The notes below the pieces were generated by a model that was given only the letters and a program-made list of their open reading frames with translations, did no database searches and had not been told where the DNA came from. Below, piece by piece: positions 17,961 through 27,598 of a DNA stretch of 64,000 nucleotides. The position numbers were made by a program, and so were the translations under genes. The stretch comes from Chryseobacterium sp. GTDB taxonomy: Bacteria > Bacteroidota > Bacteroidia > Flavobacteriales > Weeksellaceae. The stretch is taken from assembly GCA_031277615.1 (NCBI GenBank), contig JAITMC010000026.1, positions 1 through 64,000 on the forward strand, written 5' to 3'. Every line of letters begins with the position of its first letter. Positions within the stretch are counted from its first letter, which is position 1.

Positions 17961-19487
17961 TTATTCCCACTTCGGCTGGGAAGACTTTAACGGATCTAAA
18001 AGGTGTTTGTATTTTCCTGGTGTTCTCGTCATCTCTACCTGTTCAGATACGCCCTGATAGAATCCCATCGGGGTCTGTTCTTTGATGAAATCCGGCAGAA
18101 TGTAGGAATGTTCATCATCTGAATTGGCTTTATCATAGGCAAACTTCTGATCGAAAATACCCATTCCCAATTGCCATGCAACCGTTCTGCTCAGGGAAAC
18201 ACTTACTTTGTAAGATCCTCCTTCCGTAGCACGAAGTTTTAAAGCCTGTAGAATTCCCACTACAGCAAGCCAGGCCGCCATATAATCATTGATGATTCCG
18301 ATTTGTGGGGTAACGTGTGGTTCATCCACTTTTTTATAAGTTCCGCCTAAACTCTCCAGCCAGTAAGGTCCTACAAGAGCTCCGGCCGATACATCAAAAC
18401 CAACTCTTTCACTTGCCGGCCCTTCTTCACTGTTGAAATATACGGTTGCTGTAATAAGGCCCGGGTGTTTTTTGCCCAGTTCTCTCAGGTTCAGTCCTTT
18501 TCTGTTCAGGAATCCGTTTCTTCTGTTGGAAAAGAAAATATCTGCTGTAGACATAAGTTCCTGGAAAGCCTTATCGTCTTCTTCATTTTTATCAAATTCC
18601 AGACAGGTAGAACGCATTCCTACATTGGAGGTAATGTGAAATATTTCATGCTCATAATCTCCAGGACGCCAAACATTCAGTACATCTGCCCCATGTAGTG
18701 CCAGTGCTCTTCCAATACCACAGCCTGCAATAACATGTCCTAGTCCTAAAGCCTTAATACCGCTTAAAACATCTTCCCCTCCTTTTGGTAAAGGAATGGG
18801 ATCAGAATCTGCTACCTTTTCAATTTTGATCAGTGGAAGATGTTTGGCAACGTCCTGAAACATATCAAGCTTCATAAACTCTTCCGGAGATCTTAAAATA
18901 TATAACGGAATTCCGGCTTTCCCTCCTGCCACTTCCAGATCAGCAGCGTTCCATGTTTTCACAGCCTCAGCAATCTTATCTTTTTCAGGAATGCAGTTTA
19001 ACAGTTTCATAGCGGCTACTCTTAATGCGGGATAAAGACAGGTGAACTGTATCCATTGGTCATCCTTTGTTTTGTAGAATATATTCGGTGCAAATGCATT
19101 TCCCAGTTCGGAATTGGCAGTCCCGGGCTTACCGTTCAATAATTCAAGAGTTCCTTCATAAAAAGTGGCAAAACGTCTTAATGCCTTTCTTAAATCTATA
19201 TGAATGTCCTGGGTTTCTCCGGTTTTCAGTCTCCAGATATCTGCTATCTGAGCCGCTTTTGCTGCAAGGGTTACTGCAGATTGGGCACCATAGCGGAGTA
19301 CACTTGGGATAATGGGGTCTTTTCCGTAAAAGGTAAGCTTTCCTCCGAAATCTTTTAATGAAGCTCCTACCGTATTCAATATATACTCGGTTTCCCCATG
19401 AAGGTCAAAATCATCAGTCGTTAATTTATTTTTTAGATTATCCTGAATTAATTTCTCCAAATCAAGTTTCATTGTATTCTGATCCAT
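17961..19487 (-). CDS. CaiB/BaiF-type (family III) CoA transferase
   Basis: A 508-residue cytoplasmic protein; a second ATG five codons in is an equal candidate start. The C-terminal half has GIGRALALHGADVLNVWRPG and the segment GFDVSAGALVGPYW, in which the Asp aligns with the catalytic aspartate of family III CoA transferases. These form a mixed anhydride and pass CoA between carboxylic acids. The N-terminal half is a second related lobe. Its start lies 20 bases after the hydroxyacyl-CoA dehydrogenase gene, so the two likely act in one catabolic route. Substrate unknown; carnitine-like or branched acids are possible. Confidence 0.82.
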   Translation of the reverse strand: MDQNTMKLDLEKLIQDNLKNKLTTDDFDLHGETEYILNTVGASLKDFGGKLTFYGKDPIIPSVLRYGAQSAVTLAAKAAQIADIWRLKTGETQDIHIDLRKALRRFATFYEGTLELLNGKPGTANSELGNAFAPNIFYKTKDDQWIQFTCLYPALRVAAMKLLNCIPEKDKIAEAVKTWNAADLEVAGGKAGIPLYILRSPEEFMKLDMFQDVAKHLPLIKIEKVADSDPIPLPKGGEDVLSGIKALGLGHVIAGCGIGRALALHGADVLNVWRPGDYEHEIFHITSNVGMRSTCLEFDKNEEDDKAFQELMSTADIFFSNRRNGFLNRKGLNLRELGKKHPGLITATVYFNSEEGPASERVGFDVSAGALVGPYWLESLGGTYKKVDEPHVTPQIGIINDYMAAWLAVVGILQALKLRATEGGSYKVSVSLSRTVAWQLGMGIFDQKFAYDKANSDDEHSYILPDFIKEQTPMGFYQGVSEQVEMTRTPGKYKHLLDPLKSSQPKWE

Positions 19488-19507
19488 TGTATTCTTTTTA
19501 TTATAGA

Positions 19508-20476
19508 TTATTTTAATTTTTTGAAGGTATTCATCAGCTCAATCTGCTTCTTATCACGATCTTCTGCCAGCTGTTCAAGGGTCATATTTCCATAATGTTC
19601 TTTTACCTGTTTGTCAAGAAGCTCGTTAGTAGCTTCATCATAAGATACAGGTTTAGACATTTCATCTTTCCAAAGTTGCTCCATAGCCGGTGCCAGATGA
19701 TGAAGGAAGAATGGGAATCCTCCGTCTCCGCCTCCTAAGTGGAAGGATACAAACGGACCTCCTACAGCCCAGCGGATTCCTAATGAGGCCGTCATAATAT
19801 CATCCAGTTCTTTTACATTCACCACACCATCTTTTACCAAAGAGATACATTCTCTGAAAATGGCTGCCTGTAATCTGTTGGCTACAAAACCAGGCGTTTC
19901 TTTATGAAGCAGTACCGGAACTTTTCCTAATGAATGATAGAAGTCCATGGCTGCATCGATAGCCTTTTGTGAACCCTCTGTTTCTTTACCGATTAATATT
20001 TCTACTAACGGAATCAGATGAGGAGGATTGAAAGGATGGCCGATTAATAATCTTGACGGATCTTTCATTTTTACAGCCTGCTTGGTAGAGGTGATGCTTG
20101 AGCTGGAAGAGAAAAACAGCGCATGAGCCGGTGAATTTTCTTCGATCAGCTGCCATAAATTAGCTTTAAAGTCCGGGTTCTCAGGACCATTTTCCTGAAC
20201 ATAGTCTGCATTTTTAACAGCGGCTGCCGTATCCACTTCAAAGCTTATATGATTTTTATAGTTCGCGTCGATTTCATAGCCCAGTTTTTTCAGATCAGCA
20301 ATATTGCTATCCAGTTTTCCGAAGAAATAATCCTGAATATCCGGTTTTGGATCACTGATCACAACTTTCATCCCTTTTGCGACAAATAAGGATGCCCATG
20401 AAGCGCCAATCAGGCCTCCTCCGATTACAGTAATTGTTTTACCGGTTAAATTCAATGTTTGAGGTTGTTTTTTCAT
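19508..20476 (-). CDS. 3-Hydroxyacyl-CoA dehydrogenase family protein (carnitine dehydrogenase-like)
   Basis: 322 residues. The Rossmann NAD site VIGGGLIGASWASLFVAKG begins near residue 16. SSSSSITSTK and GHPFNPPHLIPLVEI are the catalytic Ser/His signature of the 3-hydroxyacyl-CoA dehydrogenase family. TPGFVANRLQAA starts the C-terminal dimerisation domain. Single-domain length matches 3-hydroxybutyryl-CoA or L-carnitine dehydrogenases. It oxidises a 3-hydroxy compound with NAD+. It is followed after 20 bases by the CoA transferase gene and preceded by a 210-base gap and an AraC regulator that may control both. Confidence 0.85.
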   Translation of the reverse strand: MKKQPQTLNLTGKTITVIGGGLIGASWASLFVAKGMKVVISDPKPDIQDYFFGKLDSNIADLKKLGYEIDANYKNHISFEVDTAAAVKNADYVQENGPENPDFKANLWQLIEENSPAHALFFSSSSSITSTKQAVKMKDPSRLLIGHPFNPPHLIPLVEILIGKETEGSQKAIDAAMDFYHSLGKVPVLLHKETPGFVANRLQAAIFRECISLVKDGVVNVKELDDIMTASLGIRWAVGGPFVSFHLGGGDGGFPFFLHHLAPAMEQLWKDEMSKPVSYDEATNELLDKQVKEHYGNMTLEQLAEDRDKKQIELMNTFKKLK

Positions 20477-20686
20477 TTTTTTTGTATTTAGTTAATTAAT
20501 TAATGAAATGATTTATATTGATGTTGAGAGGGGGTCCGGAAAGCATAATCCGGACAGGGCTTATTAATGCTAAAAGCTGGTGTTTTTTACAAATTTAGCG
20601 TGGTTAAGAAAGCCTTTTATTATCCCAAGATCACTTTTTATTGTTTTATTTTCTCTTTTTTAAGGATGTTTTTTTATGAATTCTGA

Positions 20687-21625
20687 TCAGTCCAGTATAT
20701 TCTTTAAACCTGACTGATATCTGTATTGCATAGGTGATATTCCTACCTGTCTTTTGAAAAATTTACTGAATGACTGCAAGTCTGCAAATGGGAAAGAATT
20801 GGCTATTTCACTGATGGAAAGCTTGTTTTTTTTCAGCTGAACTTTGGCAATCGCAGCAATCGCATCGTTGATAAAATATCCGGGAGCTTTGCCTGTCGTT
20901 GTTTTGATAATTTTAATCAGATGCTTGGGCGAAACAAACAATGCATCTGCATAAAACTGAAGATTCCTTTCCTTAAGACAGTTTTCAAAAACCATTTTTT
21001 TAAAATTTTCTGTGAAAGCCGTATTGCGGTTATGAACCTGCAGCGCATCAATTTTCAGTTCCTTATAAAAAATAATCGCCGATTCAAAAACATAGGATAT
21101 GATAAGGCTCCTTACCACTTCAATATGAAGATTGGAGTTTATTTTGTCTCTTCTGGTAAGAAGTGTGTCATACAATGTTAAAATTTTCCCTACATCTTCG
21201 TCTTTCAGCCTGATGTAATTTTGGAAATGAACTGAAAAATGATTAAACGATTCTAAAAAAAAGTAATTGTTGGAATTGTTCACTAAAAAATCTTTGGTAA
21301 ACAGGACTGTTCTTATTTTGCAGTCTTCACTTTTGGCAATAATCTGAACAGTATGATTAGGACCGGCCGCAAAAAAAATGTTTTTATCGATCCTGATGAC
21401 TTCATTATTTACCTTAATGTCTATCCATCCTTCGATTCCCAATATCAACGCATAAAAATTAGGCTGAAAAGGCTTTTTATTTTTAGGCTTATAGATGATA
21501 TTATCCGAAGAAATATAATAATCTTCAAACCCCCAATTATAATCATCAATATCTTTTACTATTTGAGATAATTTTACTATTGGAATTTGTTTGTTTTTTT
21601 CCATGAATTTAAAAATATTGATCAT
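20687..21625 (-). CDS. AraC-family transcriptional regulator
   Basis: 312 residues (a second ATG at codon 8 is also possible). The N-terminal 170 residues form a cupin-like ligand-binding domain (FYALILGIEGWIDIKVN...). The last 100 residues carry two helix-turn-helix units, including LSISEIANSFPFADLQSFSK and FFKRQVGISPMQYR, the AraC signature. It lies between cydB and the dehydrogenase/CoA transferase pair on the same strand. It is a good candidate activator of that pair or of the whole respiratory cluster. No operator could be assigned by eye. Confidence 0.85.
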   Translation of the reverse strand: MINIFKFMEKNKQIPIVKLSQIVKDIDDYNWGFEDYYISSDNIIYKPKNKKPFQPNFYALILGIEGWIDIKVNNEVIRIDKNIFFAAGPNHTVQIIAKSEDCKIRTVLFTKDFLVNNSNNYFFLESFNHFSVHFQNYIRLKDEDVGKILTLYDTLLTRRDKINSNLHIEVVRSLIISYVFESAIIFYKELKIDALQVHNRNTAFTENFKKMVFENCLKERNLQFYADALFVSPKHLIKIIKTTTGKAPGYFINDAIAAIAKVQLKKNKLSISEIANSFPFADLQSFSKFFKRQVGISPMQYRYQSGLKNILD

Positions 21626-21744
21626 GCTGTTGAACTTGCGATAAGTACTTAATATGGCCTGAAACCTTCCGGGTAAACTGAATCAGTTTACGATGCTGTA
21701 TCCATTGCTGAAAACTTACCTGATGATAAATCAGGAAAATATCC

Positions 21745-22755
21745 TTACCAGAACTTCTTCCTGCTGAACCCGTATATCAGGTAAACCAGAGAAGGAATAA
21801 TGAAAATACTTCCTATAAGAAGAGCTGTACCAAGTATATCAATCGTTTTTTCGTTACTTGCACTTTTCATTAGTGAGAGCGTTTCACTATTTTTCATTCT
21901 TATAATAATTGGATATTGGGCATACGTTACTGCGATGAAAAGCAAAGTGATCTGGCTGCCGGCAATTACTCTTAAGAAGCCCGTTTTTTTAGTGATCATC
22001 AGATACCACATCCAAAGCAATGAAACCGAACAAATAACGATACAGGTCAGACTTACAGGATTACCCAAAAGCCATTCGGATAAAGGGATCTGTTCTCTTT
22101 GTGCAACAAACATGAGCGCTGCTGCAAAGACAAGACATGCGATATTCATTTGCTTGGCTTTCAGAATGGCGTAGTTTTTTTCCTCAATATCATCTCCGGT
22201 TTCCTTAATGATAAAAACTGAAGCCAGGAAACCAAATATGGCTGTGGTGAAAAAGCCCATCAGAACAGGAAACTGCCCGAACCAGGAATACACAAAGGCA
22301 TCCATAAAGTTATGGGTATTAGGATCAATTTTCCCGGAAACAATACTTCCTGTGATGATGCCCAGAAAGAAAGGGGTGATAAGGCAGGAATAAACATATA
22401 CCTTAGAATATAAAGTCTGCATACCGTCATGTATGGCATCATAATGTCTGAAGCCAAACGAGGTTCCTCTCGCAATGATTCCCAGAAGCATAATGATCAC
22501 AGGAATATAAAGATAGGTTCCTACAAGCGTATAGATATCCGGGAACCCCACAAAGAGGATCACAACAATGAGAACCAGCCACATATGATTGGCTTCCCAG
22601 ATGGGTCCCATAGCCTGATACATTATTTTTCCTACGCGGCTTTTAGCTCTTTTTCGGGAGAAAAATTCTACGATTCCGGCGCCAAAATCAGCACCGCCCA
22701 TAATGAAATATAAAAGGGTGCTTATCCATAGAAAAGCTAATACTATATAAAACAT
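21745..22755 (-). CDS. cydB: Cytochrome bd ubiquinol oxidase subunit II
   Basis: 336 residues with about eight membrane helices. The N-terminus FWISTLLYFIMGGADFGAGI is the conserved first helix of CydB, and SRKRAKSRVGKIM...GPIWEANHMWLVL is the family signature after it. With CydA it forms the high-affinity quinol oxidase that reduces oxygen to water in the inner membrane, useful at low oxygen. It starts 31 bases after the cydA stop. No CydX-like small ORF is evident between cydB and the AraC gene. Confidence 0.95.
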   Translation of the reverse strand: MFYIVLAFLWISTLLYFIMGGADFGAGIVEFFSRKRAKSRVGKIMYQAMGPIWEANHMWLVLIVVILFVGFPDIYTLVGTYLYIPVIIMLLGIIARGTSFGFRHYDAIHDGMQTLYSKVYVYSCLITPFFLGIITGSIVSGKIDPNTHNFMDAFVYSWFGQFPVLMGFFTTAIFGFLASVFIIKETGDDIEEKNYAILKAKQMNIACLVFAAALMFVAQREQIPLSEWLLGNPVSLTCIVICSVSLLWMWYLMITKKTGFLRVIAGSQITLLFIAVTYAQYPIIIRMKNSETLSLMKSASNEKTIDILGTALLIGSIFIIPSLVYLIYGFSRKKFW

Positions 22756-22786
22756 AGATGTTTTTTTTTAGATTAATGATAAAATA

Positions 22787-24118
22787 TTAATGGTCTTTTA
22801 CTTCAGCATCACCAATATCGTATAAGGTTCCCACCATTTTCATCTGACGGTAAAGCAGGTAGGCTACTGTAATTCCCAGAAGAACATAGATCGCTGAAAA
22901 TATGTAGAAAGAGTAAATCAGACCCGGCATGGGGTTCACAGAATCTTTTGTTTTCATAATCCCATAAATAATCCACGGCTGTCTGCCGACTTCCGTAACC
23001 GTCCATCCTGCTTCCAATGCTATAAATCCTGTGGGGATGGCCACTACAAAAAGCTTCAGGAACCAATCTCTGGTAAGCCATTCCTTTTTCCGCCAGTTGG
23101 CAAAAATGTAAAGAACGCCCACAAACATCATGAAGGTCCCTAGTCCTACCATGATCTGGAAAGCGAAGTGCGTAACAACTACCGGCGGCCTTTCATCTTT
23201 TGGAAAAGCATCCAGCCCTTTTACTTCAGCATTGAAATCTTCAAAGGCCAGAAAACTAAGTCCGCCTGGGATTTTAATAGCATATTTTACAGTTTCTGTT
23301 TCTTCATCCGGTAACCCTCCCACAATAAGAGGTACATTCTTTTCTGTTTTAAAGTGAGCTTCCATAGCAGCCAGCTTTGCAGGTTGACGCTTGGCCACGT
23401 CTTTAGCAGAAAGGTCACCGCTTAAAGGCTGTAATAGGGCTGCAACAGCTGCAAATATGGCTGCAATACGAAATGCCTTGGTATGAAACTCTACATTTTT
23501 CCTTTTTAAAATCATATAAGCATGGGTTCCTGCTACGGCAAAGCTGGTAGAAGCAATAGCGGCCAATACCATATGCAGCGCCTGCAACGGCCAGGCTTTG
23601 TTGAACATTGCAGCAATAGGGTCAATATTCAGGTATTGCCCGTTTACATAATCAAATCCCGCAGGGCTGTTCATCCATCCGTTGGCGGCAACCACCAGAA
23701 TTCCGGAAGCCATTCCGCTCAATCCGACTACAACACCTGTAAACCAGTGGAACCATTTGTTGAAAACCTTTGCACCATACAGATAGAAACCGATTGCAAT
23801 AGCTTCAATGAAGAAAAAAGTTCCTTCCAGTGAAAAAGGCATTCCGAAAATAGGGCCCGCATGCTTCATGAATTTCGGCCATAAAAGACCCAGTTCAAAA
23901 GAAAGTACGGTTCCTGATACAGCGCCGGTAATAAACAGGATTGCCACTCCTTTTGACCAGGCCCGGGCAATATTTTTATAAATTACATTTCCGGTTGTTA
24001 AATATCTGAAATGAGCGATTGTCATAAAAAAGGGCATGACCATCGCAATACAGGAGAATATAATATGAAACCCTAGCGTAAACGCCATCTGGGAGCGTGC
24101 TGCCATTAAATCGTCCAT
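22787..24118 (-). CDS. cydA: Cytochrome bd ubiquinol oxidase subunit I
   Basis: 443 residues, nine predicted membrane helices. The start AARSQMAFTLGFHIIFSC contains the histidine that ligates heme b595. GRQPWIIYG is the quinol-oxidase signature (usually GRQPW). The protein is short compared with E. coli CydA, consistent with the short Q-loop type common in Bacteroidota. It carries the three hemes and the quinol site of cytochrome bd. It is followed by cydB and preceded by ompW, with an NDH-2 gene further upstream on the same strand that could feed it electrons through menaquinone. Confidence 0.96.
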   Translation of the reverse strand: MDDLMAARSQMAFTLGFHIIFSCIAMVMPFFMTIAHFRYLTTGNVIYKNIARAWSKGVAILFITGAVSGTVLSFELGLLWPKFMKHAGPIFGMPFSLEGTFFFIEAIAIGFYLYGAKVFNKWFHWFTGVVVGLSGMASGILVVAANGWMNSPAGFDYVNGQYLNIDPIAAMFNKAWPLQALHMVLAAIASTSFAVAGTHAYMILKRKNVEFHTKAFRIAAIFAAVAALLQPLSGDLSAKDVAKRQPAKLAAMEAHFKTEKNVPLIVGGLPDEETETVKYAIKIPGGLSFLAFEDFNAEVKGLDAFPKDERPPVVVTHFAFQIMVGLGTFMMFVGVLYIFANWRKKEWLTRDWFLKLFVVAIPTGFIALEAGWTVTEVGRQPWIIYGIMKTKDSVNPMPGLIYSFYIFSAIYVLLGITVAYLLYRQMKMVGTLYDIGDAEVKDH

Positions 24119-24157
24119 AAGAAATAGTATTAGTTGTTAATAAAGAAAAATCCTGAT

Positions 24158-24901
24158 CTAATTATTTTTTACTTTTTTTTTAAAAACATATCCCACACTT
24201 ACATAAGTGATGATAGGGTTCAGGTCTACTTTGATTTTGTATTTATCGATCTGATTGGTCGTTTGGTTATGCGTGGTGAGATACGCATCTACCTTTAGCG
24301 GAATGACCGTAAAATTGCCACCTACAAACCAACGGTCTGTAATGGTATAGTTGAGTCCGGAACTGAACACCGGAGTGAAGGCACCACTTACCCGAAGGTC
24401 TGTTGGCCCGCCAAGCATTACATCCAGCTGATCATTAACCACCTTACTGTTGGTAAACCAGCAGTATGTAGCTCCTACTGAAGCTGAAATGCTTAGTTTA
24501 GGAATGATAGGCTGACGGTATTTAACCTGTAATATAGGAGTCCAGGCTGTTGTTTTGGCGATTTTGCCAAGCGGAGATAATACGTCCCATCCTTTGATAT
24601 CAAATTCAGGAGGTATTCCGGCGGTGAGTTCTGCCGCCCAGTGATCTGTAAAAAAATATCCTCCCGAAAATCCTAATGTATTGGATTTGCTGAGCCTGAC
24701 AGCTGTATCAGGTAATTCAACATCTACTGAGGAAGATCCGGTGGAGATCATACGAAGGGTGGAACTTTTTGACTGAGGAGCAAGATACATCCATCCGGCA
24801 GTAGCGTAAAACTCTTTGGCTTTCTGTGCCTGGATATCCGTGTTCCACAGAATGGCAATTACTATTGCTATTAATCTCTTTATGAAACGAGACTTTTTCA
24901 T
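24158..24901 (-). CDS. OmpW family outer membrane protein
   Basis: 247 residues with a signal peptide (KRLIAIVIAILWNTDIQAQ). The mature part has alternating beta-strand pattern, with GFSGGYFFTDHWAAELTAGI and LNPIITYVSVGYVFKKK near the C-terminus, as in the eight-stranded OmpW barrels that pass small hydrophobic compounds through the outer membrane. The C-terminus ends KKKVKNN rather than in an aromatic residue. It lies 39 bases upstream of cydA on the same strand, so it is probably in the same operon. Confidence 0.8.
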   Translation of the reverse strand: MKKSRFIKRLIAIVIAILWNTDIQAQKAKEFYATAGWMYLAPQSKSSTLRMISTGSSSVDVELPDTAVRLSKSNTLGFSGGYFFTDHWAAELTAGIPPEFDIKGWDVLSPLGKIAKTTAWTPILQVKYRQPIIPKLSISASVGATYCWFTNSKVVNDQLDVMLGGPTDLRVSGAFTPVFSSGLNYTITDRWFVGGNFTVIPLKVDAYLTTHNQTTNQIDKYKIKVDLNPIITYVSVGYVFKKKVKNN

Positions 24902-25044
24902 ATCGTGTTTTTTAGTGGTGGTATAATTTTGAGAGCATATGTGGCCCTGATTACATACTGAGATAAAAAGGCTATATATTTATTATTTGAAATGTGTTTT
25001 TATGTGGTAAAATGTAAAAAGGGCCGATAATATGCGTTCTTAAT

Positions 25045-25956
25045 TTAGTTGATTAAAATGGCTATACCTGTTAACAATAAATTCTTTTCTCCCTGAAATA
25101 CGGTTTTCTGTCTACCCGTTACAAGGTCAAATTGTCTGATATGTCCTCCCAGGTCAGCCGTGAATACGGAGTTATGGTCCGGAGCGATGGCCAGTCCGAT
25201 CACTTCTTTATGGCCTGTTCCGATGATCTCAATTTTACTTTTTCCGATATTTTCCAGTTTGGCGCGGTTTAAGGTGTTCCCTCCCAGAGATTCTTCTCCT
25301 CTGTCTGTCCAGTACATATATCCGTTAGCAAGGTCCAGCTCCAGATCAATAGGTTCAGGAAGGTTTTCATACAGAAGCTCTATATCGTCTCTGTTGGTTT
25401 CATTTTTTCCCTGAGGCATTTCGATTCTTGCTCTGAAAAGTCTCCCGGTTCCTCCCTTTGCAGGACCTTTCTGAGTCCAGTAGAAGTATCCGGCATCCGG
25501 ATCAACAGCGATTCCTACACAGTGTCTGTTGGCATCTTCTCTTTGTTCATCTCCTTTTCCTGCTTCTACAAGAGTCTTAATATCACTTCCGTCCAGTTTG
25601 GAACTCATTACACGCATTCCCTCGCGGTCACACCAGTAGATCCGTCCGTTTTTTTGATCCAGAGTAAGCTGCTTGGGAGTAACAATATGTCCTACCGGAA
25701 TAATAATTTTATGATTGGAACCATCAATATTGATACGCTCAATAGATCCGTCGTTATTGTAGAATGTTTCTCCACCGGTAAGAGTTCCCATATTGGTCGC
25801 ATAAATATAGCCGTTGGTATTATCCACAACAATACCGTCCGGTGCTTTTCCCGGAGTTTCAACCAGAACTTTTGATGAACCGTCTTCAGGATTAATGACT
25901 AGAATTTTCTGTCCTAATGCAGCCAGCGCTACAATTGAATAATTAACGTTTTTCAT
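25045..25956 (-). CDS. YWTD-repeat (LDL-receptor class B-like) beta-propeller protein
   Basis: 303 residues, no signal peptide. It contains a series of blades marked by YIYATNMG, GRIYWCDREG, GYFYWTQKG and GYMYWTDRGEES, each followed by a strand ending in R.....G. These are YWTD-type repeats forming a six-bladed propeller. In bacteria such proteins are annotated as SMP-30-like or YWTD proteins of unknown activity. With no export signal it is probably cytoplasmic. It starts 15 bases after the NDH-2 stop and precedes ompW, so it likely belongs to the respiratory cluster. Possible roles are lactonase or scaffold. Not certain. Confidence 0.75.
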   Translation of the reverse strand: MKNVNYSIVALAALGQKILVINPEDGSSKVLVETPGKAPDGIVVDNTNGYIYATNMGTLTGGETFYNNDGSIERINIDGSNHKIIIPVGHIVTPKQLTLDQKNGRIYWCDREGMRVMSSKLDGSDIKTLVEAGKGDEQREDANRHCVGIAVDPDAGYFYWTQKGPAKGGTGRLFRARIEMPQGKNETNRDDIELLYENLPEPIDLELDLANGYMYWTDRGEESLGGNTLNRAKLENIGKSKIEIIGTGHKEVIGLAIAPDHNSVFTADLGGHIRQFDLVTGRQKTVFQGEKNLLLTGIAILIN

Positions 25957-25971
25957 TGCTAGATTTTTTAT

Positions 25972-27240
25972 TTATGAATGTGTTTCTTTTTGTTCAGGTC
26001 GAACGATCAGTCTAAGGGTAGGGTCGTTGGTCATAAAGCTGACAAGCCAGTTGGTCGCCAGTTTGAATTTATTGCGGGACCCGGAAATAGGAATGAGGTG
26101 TATCAGCAGCCAGGTAAGCCATGCCATAAATCCTTTCATAAATCCTCCTGTTGGAAAATCCACTACCGATTTGAATTTTGCGATGGCTGCCATACTGCCC
26201 TTGTCTTTGTATGAAAAGGCTTTTGGTGCTTTTTGCTCAATCATTTTTGGAATATTTTCACCTAATAATGTTCCCTGCTGAATCGCTACCTGTGCAAGCT
26301 GAGGATGCCCATTAGGGAATTTGGGATCTGCAGTCTGAAGGCATTGATCTCCGATCGCGAAAATATTTTCAGTGCCCACCACTTTATTGAATTCATCCAC
26401 CATGATCCGCCGGCCTCTGGTAATAGAGGATTCCGGGAGACCCGGAGCCTGTCTTGCAATAACGCCGGATGCCCATACTAAAGTAGCTGTAGGAATTTCC
26501 TGACCGTTATTCAGGGTGACAATATCGTTATTATAATCATTCACCAGCGTATTCAGGATAACATTTACACCTCTGTCTTTAAGAACTTTCAGAGCTTCTT
26601 GCTGAGATTTCTGGCTCATAGGTCCCAATAAAGCATTGGAGCCGTCTATCAGATAAATTTTCCCCACTCCTTCTATCAGATTCGGGTAATCTTTTGAAAT
26701 GATATTGCGCGACATATCAGACAGCATTCCTGCGACTTCCACTCCTGTGGCTCCTCCTCCTGCAATCACAATATTCCTCAGTTTTTTCTCTTCTTCAGTG
26801 TCGTTGGTGATGGTTGCCTTTTCCAGGGTAAGCAAAAGCTGGTTCCGCAAGGCCACAGCATCATTAATGTTTTTCATGGGAAAGGCATTTTCTTCAATAT
26901 TCTTGTTTCCAAAAAAATTGGTCTCGGTTCCCATAGCCAAAACAAGATAATCATAATTCAGGTACCCTTTATCTGTTTCTACAATGTTGAACTGCTGATG
27001 AATCATAACCAGAGATCCCAGATGGAACTCTACATTCGGCTTCCCCTGAAACATTTTACGAAAAGGATAGCTGATGTTGGACGGCTCGATAAAAGCGGTG
27101 GCTACCTGGTAAATCAGTGGGGGAAAGAAATTGTAATTATTGATATCTACCAGCGTAATATCAATGTCCGGATTTCTGGCTAATTTCTGGGCAAGATTGG
27201 TTCCTGCAAAGCCACCTCCTACGATGATAACTTTTTTCAT
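25972..27240 (-). CDS. Type II NADH:quinone oxidoreductase (NDH-2-like)
   Basis: 422 residues. GGGFAGTNLAQ at the N-terminus binds FAD. VIAGGGATGVEVAGML near residue 165 binds NADH, and IFAIGDQCL near residue 300 completes the FAD site. The C-terminal part has an amphipathic or hydrophobic stretch (FMAWLTWLLIHLI) that anchors NDH-2 enzymes to the membrane. It passes electrons from NADH to menaquinone without pumping protons. It heads the minus-strand cluster with cytochrome bd, which would complete a short electron chain. A TACCTTTG -7 box lies about 95 bases upstream. Confidence 0.88.
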   Translation of the reverse strand: MKKVIIVGGGFAGTNLAQKLARNPDIDITLVDINNYNFFPPLIYQVATAFIEPSNISYPFRKMFQGKPNVEFHLGSLVMIHQQFNIVETDKGYLNYDYLVLAMGTETNFFGNKNIEENAFPMKNINDAVALRNQLLLTLEKATITNDTEEEKKLRNIVIAGGGATGVEVAGMLSDMSRNIISKDYPNLIEGVGKIYLIDGSNALLGPMSQKSQQEALKVLKDRGVNVILNTLVNDYNNDIVTLNNGQEIPTATLVWASGVIARQAPGLPESSITRGRRIMVDEFNKVVGTENIFAIGDQCLQTADPKFPNGHPQLAQVAIQQGTLLGENIPKMIEQKAPKAFSYKDKGSMAAIAKFKSVVDFPTGGFMKGFMAWLTWLLIHLIPISGSRNKFKLATNWLVSFMTNDPTLRLIVRPEQKETHS

Positions 27241-27334
27241 ATGTATGTGTTAATTTAATGTGAGCTTTTTAATAATTCAATGGCTGAATTGTTGGTTTTT
27301 TATCCGATATAATGAATTATTTTTTCTGATCACT

Positions 27335-27342
27335 CAAAGGTA
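27335..27342 (-). promoter_or_regulatory. Promoter -7 box upstream of the NDH-2/cyd cluster
   Basis: TACCTTTG on the minus strand fits the Bacteroidota -7 consensus TAnnTTTG and lies about 95 bases before the NDH-2 start. A clear TTG at -33 is not seen. The rest of the 358-base gap 27241-27598 is AT-rich with no gene I can find. Confidence 0.45.
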
Positions 27343-27598
27343 TTAATGAATAGCTCCTAATGTGTTATCTGAAATTCTCTTTTAATGGTCCATAGTTCGC
27401 CACATGAAGAGCTCATCCTTTAGGGTTGATTTATAATTTGTTATGATGTGTTTTTTTGATAATAAATTTTAATTGTAAAGTAAAAAAATCCTCATGAGAT
27501 ATTAACTTAAATAGTGGATTAAATTACGTGATGACGGGTGAAATAAAACACTTAAAAAAAACTATAGAAATTTGTTTTATGAAATGACTTTTTTTTAT

